Shown: positions 21,082 to 31,845 of the stretch, one piece after another
How positions within the stretch are numbered: position 1 is the stretch's first letter
Layout of the letters: the number at the start of each line of letters is the position of its first letter
NCBI GenBank assembly: GCA_003667245.1
Contig: RCNN01000254.1
Location: 1 to 31,845 of the forward strand
DNA length: 31,845 nucleotides
Direction of reading: 5' to 3'
DNA from: Heterostelium multicystogenum
Lineage: Eukaryota > Evosea > Eumycetozoa > Acytosteliales > Acytosteliaceae
Position numbers and translations under genes: made by a program
Notes under the pieces: model-generated
What the model saw: only the letters and a program-made list of their open reading frames with translations
Told to the model about the DNA's origin: nothing
Database searches by the model: none

Positions 21082-21687
21082 TTATGCTGAAAGTGATCCT
21101 CTTCCCTTTTGTATTCTACTATTTAAAACTCTTCTACCTTGCTTTGTTGATAATCTGTGAAGGAAACCATGTCTTCTCTTTCTGATTAGGACTGATGGTT
21201 GATAGGTTCTCTTTACGCATTCAATTCCATCTTGTTCGGCTAAATATTTTAGAGTTAGTTGCTTTTGGATCATTGTCTTTTCAGAACGATTCTTCTATAC
21301 ATACCAATATCCATGGTGGAAGAGTTTGAGGGTTGATCTAAAATGTTTGTCGATTGATTGTGTCAAGTGAAGTCTATTAGATGGTTGGGTGGATGGTGCA
21401 GAGAGAGAGGAAATGAGAGGGTCTATTTCGAGTGGAGATTGTGAAATTGTGATTTCGTTGTCATCGAAATCAGCGTCACTCTCCTCTACAGTCACATTGA
21501 TTGATGTTGGATCTTGTAAGTTGTACATTCCACTGAATCTATAGTTTTGGTAAAGAGTGCTGTAGCAAGCGCTTTTATATAATGATGATACTGGTGAGGC
21601 TGTGGAGAATGACTTCAAGGCAACATTGCTGCTTTGTGATACAGTTTTGTTGATGGCACTGCTGTATCTACACAAAGTAGAGATCAA
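21082..21687 (-). CDS. mrpl34: Mitochondrial ribosomal protein bL34m
   Basis: The C-terminal part [20 protein letters not shown] followed by [20 protein letters not shown] is the whole conserved bL34 core, a small basic protein of the large ribosomal subunit. The N-terminal exon from ATG 21687 ([20 protein letters not shown]) is Ser/Thr/Arg-rich and free of acidic residues at first, as expected for a mitochondrial presequence. The two parts share one reading frame but are separated by TAG at about 21292-21294. A 39-nt intron (GTATAG...CAAAAG) would remove the stop and keep the frame, giving [17 protein letters not shown]. That is short for an intron, so a slightly different splice or an error is possible. 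The ATG at 21273 alone would lack a presequence. Confidence 0.88.
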
Positions 21688-21877
21688 CTTGTTTAGTTGA
21701 ATTCATCAACATCTTTCTTTTGGTACAAAAATTAATGATAACAATAAAACAACTGAGCAAAAGATAATGATCGTGTTTTGGTCCATTAAAAATATGAAAA
21801 ACCAATTTTTTAATTTTTTTTTAAAAAAGCTTCGTTGTTGCAACTGTCTTTTGAATAACAAGATTGTAGTGCTACTA

Positions 21878-22369
21878 CTACTGTTGTATGGAGTCATACA
21901 AAACTTTTATTGTTAATGAACAGTTCTGGCAAGATGCAATCTCTTCACCATTCTCAAGTTGACTTTCTTTGATTATATAAACTCCCTGACATCTGTTTGA
22001 ATGATTAAGATTCTTTTTATCAGTAGTTGGTTTTGTTGAAAATAGCTTATCATCTTACCTGCATGGATAAGTAAAGGTTGCAATATCTTCATCATATTCC
22101 ATATCGTCAAGATCGACTTCGTCCGATATTGAATACTTTTGTCTTTGGTTTTCGAGTAGATATGCATCATAGACTGCTCTTGAATGCTGGTCTCTCAGAC
22201 ATTCCCATGCTTGTTGTATCTTTGTAAACATATCATCATCGTTTGATGTTTTGTGTTGCTGCCTTTCCAGCTTGTCTGGGTGATACAATAAGACCTTGGA
22301 TGTGAATGCCTTCTTTATTTCCTTATAGTCTGCATTGATGTCTATTCCCAATAACTCATAATGATTCAT
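21878..22369 (-). CDS. dph4: DPH4/DNAJC24-type J-domain protein for diphthamide synthesis
   Basis: Two exons, 22369-22059 and 21992-21878, are joined by a 66-nt intron (GTAAGA...AAACAG), giving about 141 residues. The N-terminus is a J domain (HYELLGIDINADYKEIKKAF, then YHPDKLERQ with the HPD triad, WECLRDQHSRAVYDAYL). After the intron comes the CSL zinc finger: cysteines in PCRCQGVY and CQNCSLTI form a CxC...CxxC site with the CSL motif. This J plus CSL-zinc-finger layout and length are those of Dph4/Jjj3, a partner of Hsp70 in the pathway that makes diphthamide on elongation factor 2 in the cytosol. The frame is clean. Its 3' end lies about 190 nt upstream of the bL34m start on the same strand. 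Confidence 0.9.
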
Positions 22370-22509
22370 CTCATTCTACGCCTTTTAAAAAAAATGATTC
22401 TTCTTTAAACCAATTTCTAGTTTTTATGTTTCATTGTTTTTTTCAGCTTCAGATTCTGCATTTTGTTGTATTAATTTCAAAGATATTTGATAGTTATAAT
22501 AATATAGTG

Positions 22510-23078
22510 ATGAGTCAGAACTATTCAAATACACCTGGCTTGCCAACAGCAGGTTCAACAGTGATTGAGGATCCTTCATCCGCGGTCAAAAAGGAATTAA
22601 CTGAAAGTGGTGAAGTTATCATTGCAGAGCTTGGCAAATCAATCAAATCTTTAATTAAGCATTCAAACGTCCACGAAGTATGTACACTAGAACACCTATC
22701 TCCTATCAAATAACTTTGTCTAATTAATATAATACAGAATATGATGAGCATATGCAAAACATTTGCACAGCATGAAGTGAATGTAATGCAAACAGACGAT
22801 GTAAGTTTATAGGTTTTTAGCCGACTGATTATTTGCTAATATTACTATACTTTAGATGATAAATCAAATGAATGCCTTGTCAAAGGAACTCAATCAACAG
22901 TAAGTCAATATTAGCTATTTCATGAGCAAATCAATACTCATACATCTATTTCATTAGAGTGATTATTCTAGGCAATTCATTAAAGTGTTTGGATAGCATC
23001 AACTATGCGGTTGTTGATGTAAATATAAAACAGCACACTCATTTACAACAAATAAGAATACCAACAACTACACCTTAG
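22510..23078 (+). CDS. Uncharacterised 131-residue helical protein
   Basis: Four exons (22510-22677, 22738-22800, 22856-22899, 22958-23078) with consensus splice sites (GTATGT, GTAAGT, GTAAGT; acceptors ACAG, TTAG, TTAG) make an unbroken 132-codon frame ending at TAG 23076. The N-terminus is Pro/Ser/Thr-rich (MSQNYSNTPGLPTAGSTV). The rest is helical with heptad-like hydrophobics (LTESGEVIIAELGKSIKSLI, MINQMNALSKELNQQVIIL). Size and coiled-coil character resemble small BLOC-1/BORC-type subunits, but I cannot assign it. It is divergent from dph4, start codons about 140 nt apart. An upstream in-frame ATG at 22426 would add a hydrophobic stretch from AT-rich sequence and is less likely. Confidence 0.75.
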
Positions 23079-23714
23079 TCCAGATAAATGCTAATTTTCC
23101 AAGTTTTGTAACATAAATAATCAGATGTAAATAAAAATCCTTAACCAAACTAACCATCATCTTATAATTATTATTGTTGGTGTTGTTGTTGTTGTTAGTG
23201 TTGGTGTTGTTGTTAATTGCAGATATCAATTAATTGTTTATAATTTTAGGAATAAATTAATTTGAACTACAATGTACTCTATAACGTAACTTTAAACAAC
23301 ATCACAGCAAATGCTTATCAAAAAAATAAATTATTATTATTATTTAAATAAATTCAATTGAAATTTGCAAAAAAAACAAAAAAAAAACAAAATAAAATAA
23401 ACGAAATTGTTGTTCGTTTTCAGTGTTGCTCTCTTACATTGGGATTTCAACGTTGTACCTATAAACAACAACAATAATAACAACTAACAAAAGACCAACT
23501 ATAGCAGCGTCAGATTCTATCAACTCAAAAAAGATAGAATAACCAAATCAGTAGTTTGTAGCCTACTTAAGTGTTTGATTTGTTGCTGGACTTGAGCTTT
23601 TAATTTTCAAAATCCACCACACAAAAAAAAAATAATAAAAGGTATGTATTCTATTCTATTCTATTGGTACTATTCTTATCAGCTGAAAACTTCTAACATT
23701 ACACATTCGATAGT
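23079..23714. other. Intergenic region and cluA 5' leader with a probable leader intron
   Basis: AT-rich sequence with a GTT/TTG microsatellite (about 23165-23215) and A-rich runs. A GTATGT donor at 23641 and an acceptor TCGATAG ending at 23713, one base before the cluA ATG, suggest a 73-nt 5' UTR intron. No other gene was seen. Confidence 0.5.
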
Positions 23715-26700
23715 ATGGAGTCAAAAGATCAAACTGTTCCAGAGATGAATCTCACTGAGACAGTCGAGAGTAGTACTGTTGTTGATCCAGCATCAATTCC
23801 AGACCCATCAATGGTTGGAACAAATGAGGATCAAGAGTTTAGAAATAGACCAATCGTTGCAACTGGTAATTATTGTTAGTTATATTGTAGTATGCTTTGA
23901 TGAGACTAACAATGCCTCCACAGCACACCAAGAAATCAATATCAATTTGGAGACACCTGTCGATTTAGGAACTATCAAGTTAACTTTGTCAGATACAGAT
24001 TCAATTGGAGATATTCATAAGTTCTTGCAAGAGACCACAGAAACATGCTTGCTGACATCTTACAATTTGGAGATCAGTGGAAATCCAAAGAAACTAAATG
24101 AATTTGCCGATGTTAAATTCTATCGTGAAATTGTCGATAATGTCACTCTCAAAATGGTCAAGGCACCATACAATGAACGTTCTGCAATCTTTGCATATTA
24201 ACAGATTGAAGGATATCATCAGTGCTTGGAGAGTGGGAGTCTCAACCAAACAATCCTTCCCTTTTCTCACTTTATTCCTTTACCGATGAGAATCCAGAAG
24301 TCGAGAATAGCGAGGAGCAAATCAGCAACAATGGTAAATTAAAGATGGCACCACAAAACAAATCAAAAGAAAATCAAAGAACTCTGCACCCAAGAAACTT
24401 TCAAAGAAGGAAATCGAGTTGGCTGAGCGTAAAGAAGGAAATTGTTCAAGTTGATCCCGCACAAAAAGCTTTGCTTTCAAACTACTATCCAACTAACTTC
24501 AACAAACCAATCGTTGTATTGCGTCGTATTGATCGTTCTGGTTGGGCACCAGTACCAGGCTATCGTTCATTGGTTGGTGATCTCTTTTATATGGAGATTG
24601 AATTGGTTGATGTTCGTGAAACACTTTTTGTCACTGGCCAACGTCAACGGATTCTTTGTCAACCAGTCCACCATTAATTCTTTCAATCCTAACATATCTA
24701 CCAAATTTTACTGCTATTGAGCACAACCTCTATGAGCTTCTCTCACAGTACAGTCCAATTTTTGCCCGTGGAATTAAATCATTGTTGAAACGTATTAGTC
24801 GTCGTAATTCCTATGAGATGATCCCAAACCCTATTCCACTCAACACCTGGACAAGAAGCCAAACAAAACCTTCCACTACGATATTTCATCTGCCAAGGTC
24901 TCTAATATCGATGTCCACGATCCAGAGATGAGAGGTCAACCACGTGACTGGAATGAGGAGTTCCAAGCTCTTCGTGAGCTTCCAAGAGGATCTATCAACG
25001 AACGTATTTTGAGAGATCGTGCATTCTATCGTGTTAACACTGATTTCGTTGAATCAGCCATTCGTGGTGCCAAGTTAGTTGTTTCAAAGACCATTCCTCC
25101 AATCAATCCATTGGAACCAGAGAAAGCACACATGTTTGTTTACCACAATATTTTCTTGTCATTCACATTGGACACTCGTGACTACTATTCTCACTGCGGT
25201 GGAGATGCTGGTGCACGTGTTGCTGCTAACAACGATCTCAAGGGTGTCAAATTGTTCAACTTGATCGATATCGAAGGAATCTCTACTATTTGTACTGCCA
25301 TTATCGACTATCGTGGTCATCGTATTTTAGCACAAAGTTTAGTTCCAGGTATTCTCTCGAACGAACATACCTCTGATGTCAAATATGGTTCAATGGACAA
25401 CGGTAAAACAATCAAGGCTGATCCAGATTTCAGTGAAAAGGTTTCAAAACTTTCTTCAATGTTGCATTTGGCTGAGCGTGTTATCATTCCAGGTGATCCA
25501 GTTGCTGAGCCAGTCAAGATTGCTACATCATATGAATCTAAGGGTATTGTTGGTTTGGATGGTAGAAAGTATATTCTTGATATCATGAGAGCAACTCCAC
25601 GTGATCCAAACTACAGAGAAGACAAAACACATGTTGTGCTTGTTGCGTCCAGAGCTCATTGCTAGCTACACTGAATATCTTCGTAGCGAATGGGAGCAAA
25701 AGATGAAAGCTGACAAAGAAGCAAAGCCTCAAATGGAGTCAAAGACAGATGGCTGTAGCCACACATGAAGAAGAAAGTACTAAGCCCAAAGAAGAGGAAA
25801 AAGTAAAGATTGAACCAGCCCCTGAGCAACCTCCACATATTCTTTTCAATCCAAATCTATTGGTTGCATCAAATACAGTCTGTAGACTTGGTGGATCTCA
25901 AGAAGAGATCGATGAGGACATGAAGACTTTGGAAGCAGCTGGTGCTTTCCTAAAAAGAAAAGATGATAGGAACCTTAATTGACGACTTCAAGTTATTCAA
26001 CTTGACACCAGTTGATGGTCAGACACTCACACAGGCAATGCACTCACGTGGTATCAACATGAGATATCTTGGACATATTGCTAAGCTGTTTGTGATCGTA
26101 TTCCATTTGCAAAGGAAGTTTTGTTCAATGAGATGGTCAGCAGAGCTACCAAGCCACATATTTTAGCAATATTTTGCGTACAACACCCCAACATGAACTC
26201 TCTGCTGTTGCTTGTCAATTCCTTAACTGCTTCCTTGGTACCCAAACAACAGGTGGAAACAACGATACTGATGCAACCAACAAAATCAAAACTCAACTCA
26301 GTCCAACTCTGGGATCAAATCTACGACCTCATCAAAGAGAAATACGATTATGAAATTCAAGTTAGATCCGTACCATTGGAGTGCCGTATCAACGTTTTTG
26401 AGAGCTATTTGTTTGAAGGTTGGTCTACAAATTAACGCTAAAGAGACTACGACTTCACCAAAGGATGAGCCATTTGCTATTGAGGACATTCTTGATATGG
26501 TATGCGTAGTCAAGCATCTCGGACCACGTTCATCTGATGCAATTGAATTGCTTGAAGGTGGAAAGGCAATGTTGGCCAAGCGTAATTTTGACGACGCACA
26601 CCATTATCTCTTGGAGTCCTTGTCTTTCTGCACACAAGTAATGGACCAATTCACACAGATGTTGCTAACTGCTTCAACAGTTTAGCCATGGTTGCATTCT

Positions 26701-27388
26701 ATACACAAAAGTATTTCGAAGCTATTGAATATCAGAAAAATGCTTTGATCATCACCGAAAAGACTTTGGGTGTCGACCACCACGACACTATCCACTCTTT
26801 ACACCAACTTGGCATTGTTCTGTCAACGTGCTGAACGTTACACTGAAAGCCATGGATACCTTAAACATTTATTTTACCTCAATGATTTGTTAGGATCAGA
26901 CTATAATCCGAGCGTTCATCGATCTACACCAGTGCAGCTATTATCCTCCAAGACTTGAAAGAGTACGACAGTGCTATTGAGTACTTAAAGAAGTGCATTG
27001 AGAACCACAGACACCTCTTTGGTGAAGATCACTTGGTCAGCTCAATCCACACTCCAGTCAATTCAGATCTATGCTGAGATGAAGAATTACGCTGAGGCTG
27101 AAAGAATCAAAAAACACTCAAACTAAAATCCTCACTCGTTTCCTTGGAGAAAAACCATCCACGTACCATTGAATCCAAACGAATGACAGCATTCTTTGTT
27201 GAAGAGATGAAAAACGATAAGGATGCTGAAAAGAAAGCAAAAGGCACAACAACTCATCAATCAACAACAAAAACAACAAAAGCAACAGAATAACTTAAAG
27301 GCAAACACCGCCAAACGTACCTAAAGACGTAGAAGGTCAACTCAAATGGCTCAACCAAGATAACTCCAAGAAAGGAAAGAAGAAATAA
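23715..27388 (+). CDS. cluA: CluA, clustered mitochondria protein (frame-broken in this sequence)
   Basis: About 1,200 residues if frame breaks are bridged, near the usual CLU length. It starts MESKDQTVPEMNLTETVESS, with one intron near 23866-23922 (GTAATT...CCACAG). The N-terminal CLU domain follows (DSIGDIHKFLQETTETCLLT). Then come VLRRIDRSGWAPVPGYRSLV and ELPRGSINERILRDRAFYRV, and the CLU domain core with THVCLLRPELI recoverable near 25628-25660. The central/eIF3-p135-like region and TPR repeats with EYQKNALIITEKTLGVDHHD near 26730-26785 come next. It ends WLNQDNSKKGKKK, stop 27386-27388. Clu proteins bind mRNAs of nuclear-encoded mitochondrial proteins and keep mitochondria dispersed. At least ten single- or two-base frame changes occur; for example one extra G within GTTGTGC near 25632 breaks the family motif. 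Every conserved block is present, so consensus error is favoured over a pseudogene. Confidence 0.95.
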
Positions 27389-27542
27389 ATTAATTTAATA
27401 AATATTAATATTATATATTTGAACCGATTTAGCTTTAACTGTACTTCATATTTTAATTTAATTTTCAAATGTAATGTTATTACTTTCTCTGAACTACTGA
27501 TTCTAATGAATTCACCGGCATATGAAGCCAAATGGTGAAATT

Positions 27543-29108
27543 TCAATGATGTTTTGAATTTGTAAAGTCAAGTTTACCACCTGCATTCTCAAATGTATTT
27601 ACGGGTGAAGTTGGCAAAATATCACGTAAGCATGTCTCTGGTGAGTCTTTGGGTATTGGCATTCCAGCATTGTTCTTCAAGGGTGAGAACTCTTCCTCTC
27701 TCTTTACCTCAAGACAAACCATGTGCTTTGAATATGGGAACACATCAAAAATAAAACATTTCCATCTTCCATCCATTAACTGCATCTGGTGTTGTACGAA
27801 TTCCTTCCTCATTTGCATATGGAATCTTTTGTTTGCAACATGGTATGGTAGATCATTTGATAGTTGGCTAGTGGCAATACGATCTAGGAAATCAAATCTA
27901 AAGTTATTTATACAGATATGGGCGTAGTTGAATGTCAATTTTCCGGATTTCTCATCACGGAGATACTTTGAGTCACGATCAATCTCACTATATTCGAGAA
28001 CACAAGGTTTGTTATCTCTAAGAGCCATAACACCGACTGGTTCCTCTGGATCAACCTTGGCAACAACCTTGGCAGCACAAGTCAGCGTTTTGGTCATGCA
28101 TGTATCCGATAAATAAAGGGTCTGCCATCTTAATCAAAACATTAATCAACACAATACTGACTGATATATTGAATACCCTTTGATCTCATATCTTTCAAGT
28201 CCACCACTAACCAGCAATGAATGATAAAGTCCACCATTTACCATTAGGAGATAAAGAAATCTAGATTTGACAAAGATCAGTATTTGAATAATATACATGA
28301 TTTTGATTTGTTTACCTTATAAGATGATTCATTGATAATCTTCCTTCCGGTGTCAGACAAGGGATCATAGTTTGTTGGAAAAAGAAGAATGATGCTTTTT
28401 AATAAACCAAAGTAGTTGTGTTTTCTCGAAAAACTCAATCGTAGCTTCATGAGTAGCTTTGCTAGTCATAATATACCACTGAATTGGTTCATTTCAGTTA
28501 GTCCCAACACTTTGCTCTTGTTATTTGCTCCAATTTTTAAAACTCTCTCTGCCTGTAGTTGGAATAATGATTTCTTTGAGGGTAGTCCGATATCTTTTAC
28601 ATAGTTAGTAATAGATTGACATGTCGCTTCTCATAAGCCAGCAAGCAACATACCATATTGACCCTTTTGGAATGTTGTACCTAATCGAGTTGCTTGCTGA
28701 CCACCAGCCAAAAGAAGTAGAGCCACTTTTCCCTCTGATATCAGTTGGTATCCAATCGACTCCCATTTATTTCTTGTCTTCAACAGTTAAAGAGTCAATA
28801 GTCTTGACATTTTCAAATCCATGATATGAAAAATTTATCTTTTGGTTCACTGTCAAATGATAGTTATTTGGTTACTAATAGTGATCACAAATGGGAAGAC
28901 AACATCAAGTATTAGTTAGTTACTACCTTTTTCATCAATTAATTTCTTATATAAACACGGTTGATCTCATCAACTCGATCTGTCTAATATCTTCTTCCAA
29001 AATAGATTTCTCACATCATTTGACAATTGATCATACCATTTGAACACATGACCTTGCCCAGCAGCTTTCCCAGTGCTTGCGATCAATAGGTGCGCTACAA
29101 TCAGCCAT
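27543..29108 (-). CDS. UAP1: UDP-N-acetylhexosamine pyrophosphorylase (frame-broken in this sequence)
   Basis: The enzyme makes UDP-GlcNAc from UTP and GlcNAc-1-phosphate in the cytosol, supplying glycosylation and cell-wall or coat polysaccharides. Read from ATG 29108, it shows AGQGHVFKWYDQLSNDVRNL, the nucleotide-binding loop near 28700-28725, and then, after an intron (GTATGT...AAAAG), DIGLPSKKSLFQLQAERVLK. MTSKATHEATIEFFEK, SLSPNGNGGLYHSLL (one extra A inside), YCVDNVLIKMADPLFIGYMH, KVDPEEPVGV and VKREEEFSPLKNNAG follow. The last 184 residues (28097-27543) are one clean frame. Upstream there are several indels, some in homopolymers. The loop usually written GGQGTRLG reads GGQQATRLG, and the usual PKG reads QKG. 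It lies tail-to-tail with cluA, stop codons 154 nt apart. Confidence 0.93.
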
Positions 29109-30490
29109 TTTTCATCATTGCTATCAATATTAATAATATATTGATTCATATGAACTTAACATATGGTGATGAGGGGTCGTCTTCTGACAAAAAAACAAAA
29201 AACAAACAAAATCAAAAATTAAAAAAAACAAAAATAAAAAATGGTGGGTAATAACCTAATTTTTGCACTCTATTTAATTGATTATATATGGATCAGCCAA
29301 GATTCCCCTGTTCCTTAGTTTTATCGTTAGGTCTAATTTGCTACACCTTAGTTTAACAAATCTCGATCAACATTGTTTTTTCTATTATTAATTATTATTA
29401 TTTTCTTTTTTTTGACATTACTTTCACTCTCACACTCTGAAGTTGATAATTATTATTATTATTGTTTCGTACCACACCAACCAACGAGCCAACAAGCAAC
29501 AACTTCAATAACTTTAGAAAACATAACAATACATCATAAGCTCAGAAAAGAGATAGCTTGAGATGTATTGATAGTATAGCAATCAATCATACACCTGTGT
29601 TACAAAGAATAATATAAAATCAATCCCACACACAACTCCAAAAGTCAGATACTATTTGTTTGAGTTTTATTTGTTTCAAAAAATCAAAAACAGTATCAAC
29701 AATCAATCAACCAACAACAACAACAGCATTGTCCAACTATATACAACAGATAGATATAAGCGAACAACCAACAAACAACATATCTTTTGTTTTATATCGG
29801 TTTGGCAATCAGCTTATGACATTGCCTACTTGCACAAGATCAAACAATAACCAAATTCTAAATACTTGCTAGAGCAAACATTATAACCAATGAGATTGTA
29901 ATAATCAAAAAAATCAATACATTATTAGTTTCATAGTCAAACTATATTTATTTTATCTATTGTATGGTTGCTCTCTATTTATATATATTTTTATTAACTG
30001 TAATTTATACGTATATTTCTTTTTTAGATTTAAACTTACTTATCATTATATTCTATCCATACACAACAACACACACTCCAAAGCTTGCTAGTTTTAAAAA
30101 TAACCTAGTAAACCCACATCACTCACTCACTCACACAAACACTCACTACACATTTATTATAATATTTGATGATGTATCAAATTAGGTTCTATGATTAATC
30201 AATTCTTTTTTCCTATTATAATAATTATCCATTTTTGTTATTGTTTTTATTGTTGTAAATTATATTACTTTATATATCAAGCTTATTATTGTTGTATTTA
30301 TATTATTTATTATATATTATTATTGTTTCTATTGAACTATTTTTGTTGGAGTAGTGAAAATCAATTCTCAAAGAAAGTCATTGTAAACGAATTGAAATAA
30401 GATTGTTTGTACAAACTTTAAAACATATTCCTTATCAATTATTTGTTTTGTTTGTTTTCAACAGTTTCTTTAGAATAGGCCAGTTTAAAC
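29109..30490. other. Long AT-rich, low-complexity intergenic region
   Basis: Contains A-rich and T-rich runs, TTATTA microsatellite-like tracts (29380-29465, 30190-30350) and CAACAA/CACTCA-rich patches (29700-29790, 30060-30150). This is the shared 5' region of two divergent genes, UAP1 and the right-edge gene. Short open frames here are low-complexity and not convincing. Confidence 0.55.
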
Positions 30491-31845
30491 ATGGGTTGGA
30501 TCAAACCAAAATCTATAACATTCAGGTAAATATATGAATATTGTTGTTGGCATACTCATGAAAGAATCATACATATTAATTGCTTTGAAATAGAAAAATT
30601 TGGATACCAATCGAAGAGAATGAAATATTTTACCGTCCTTAAAAGAAATACAACCATCTCATTAATAAATGAAGTTGTGTCATTAATTCCAACAAAATGA
30701 AATATCAATTCTCTCAGATGTAGGTGATAGTTTGAATGTTTTTCCATTGAACTTTTATTTACTAATTAATTCAAAGTTTAAAATATGCTTAAAGAATATA
30801 ATATTTCTATTGTATAGGAGAATCGAATGATTGGGAAGAGATCCAGTCAATGTGGAGTTGGATTAATGAAAATGTTTTACCATCTGTCTTAAAGATGAAT
30901 AATATCCCACTGAAATATTCGAATATTTATGTTTGAAATTCAGTTGCTTGGGTATTCACGAAGAAATTTCAAGACTCAGGAGAAGCAACGGCGAGCTAAA
31001 AGACAAGGACCAGAGAAAGAAGGAAAAGAATTTTAAAAAGAAGATTTTCACTCGAAAATGAAACACTTTTGCTCGTAATTATTCCTTTTCCATTTAAATA
31101 TGTTGCTCTATATTAATCAAAATCTTATAGAATATTCATGTTCTTTGATGGATAAGATACAGAGGCATGGATGCATGTATATATCTGAAAACTATGTTTG
31201 TTTCTACAGTCGGATTATTCCTACCCGATCAAAGTTCTATTCTCTGACATGTTGAGATGAAAAAGTCCACTCATTCAAGCTATTTTCAAATTTCTTACTG
31301 ACACATAAAGATCCAAACAGAATCAAAGAGATATATCTTTTCACACTTTCTTCAAAGTCGATGAAACCTTTCAGCTCATGGACCAAATAAGAAAGTTTGC
31401 CATGAATCGTATGCTTTTGGCTGCTGAGACCAATCCTCTTCTCACTCTCTTCATCAGCATCTCAATCTTCTGGACTTACTTCATCTTCTCCTGCTTTTAT
31501 TAATCGTTCGAATCCACTTTCAGTTTCACATCACCTTCACCCGCCAGCACCTGTCAATACACAATCTCCACTAAAACAATCTGGATCGTATTTTTCACAA
31601 TCATCACCTAATGATTCTTCATTTTTCATCTTATCTTTATCAACTTAGTCTATCTCCTACCTCAGGCTCCATGGCCTATGAACCACATTTTTCTCATTTC
31701 AACTCACCATCTACAAACACATCTAACTGGCTCAGTGGAACTGGTGCCACTGGTTATACATCACCATTTGCACCATCATCCCCATCAGCCAGTACACCAC
31801 CATCTTTGAGTAATTCAATGTGTATTGAAAACCAGCATCCGCTTC
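30491..31845 (+). CDS. Unrecognised gene, 5' part, runs off the right edge
   Basis: A possible first exon starts at ATG 30491 (MGWIKPKSITF) with donor GTAAAT. An exon from 30818 after TATAG reads ESNDWEEIQSMWSWINENVL, then in another frame KFSCLGIHEEISRLRRSNGE and a Lys-rich stretch. After the acceptor TTTCTACAG at 31209, the next part reads SDYSYPIKVLFSDML, then KVDETFQLMDQIRKFAMNRM and LLAAETNPLLT. It ends in a Ser/Pro/His/Asn-rich low-complexity region that passes the window end. Several one-base frame changes are needed (about 30818, 30925, 31250, 31430-31450, 31640). The layout, a folded part followed by a Ser/Pro-rich tail, would suit a regulatory or transcription factor, but I cannot name the family. 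Confidence 0.45.

Noticed and set aside
21706..21897. Minus-strand open frame of 63 codons with a hydrophobic end
   Set aside because: It starts within the DPH4 3' end in another frame and is Phe/Ile/Leu-rich because of AT-rich DNA; no codon or splice support.
31520..31545. GTTCGAATCC, resembling a tRNA box B
   Set aside because: No box A, no cloverleaf around it, and it lies in a coding-like Ser/Pro-rich frame.
1..31845. CRISPR arrays, bacterial operons, rRNA genes, intact transposons
   Set aside because: None seen; gene structure and introns are eukaryotic, and no complete transposase or reverse transcriptase frame occurs.

Overview
The window is the left end of a chromosome or telomere-capped scaffold from an AT-rich protist, most likely a dictyostelid social amoeba. 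The evidence is compact genes with 45-75 nt GT-AG introns, very AT-rich spacers, Asn/Ser-rich low-complexity protein tracts, IPT/TIG-repeat proteins and a CluA gene. Species cannot be fixed from sequence alone.

Layout. Positions 1-139 are a C-rich telomeric array that reads inward: hexamers with variants outside, ten perfect heptamers inside. A subtelomere follows, with a decayed AAA-ATPase-like gene (about 845-2000, minus strand) and a GC-richer structured island (2096-2213). From about 2935 to 8524 (minus) lies one large multi-exon gene. Its product carries IPT/TIG domains, then a DNase II domain with both HxK catalytic motifs, then a long uncharacterised region and five more TIG domains. 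This fusion is the most unusual object here. A small spliced gene that no single open frame reveals sits at 8761-9175 (minus).

From 9.3 kb on the content is conserved housekeeping. In order it is glycerol kinase 5-like (+), an SLC26 sulfate/anion transporter with STAS domain (-), an ISWI chromatin remodeller (-), a short RGG protein resembling CHTOP/ALY export factors (-), a hidden partial small gene (-), TRAPPC5/Trs31 (+), mitochondrial bL34 (-), DPH4 (-), a 131-residue unknown (+), cluA (+), UDP-N-acetylhexosamine pyrophosphorylase (-), and the 5' part of an unknown gene that runs off the right edge (+).

The genes share no pathway or operon. GK5/SLC26 and cluA/UAP1 are tail-to-tail pairs with short shared 3' spacers (51 and 154 nt). 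Reading quality changes along the window. GK5, SLC26 and the 2.3-kb last exon of the TIG gene are clean. ISWI, cluA, UAP1, the RGG gene and the right-edge gene contain many one- and two-base frame breaks, several in homopolymers. Because these are conserved, normally essential genes, the breaks look more like consensus errors than a run of pseudogenes. Coordinates of those genes are therefore outer limits of a reconstructed model, not uninterrupted frames.
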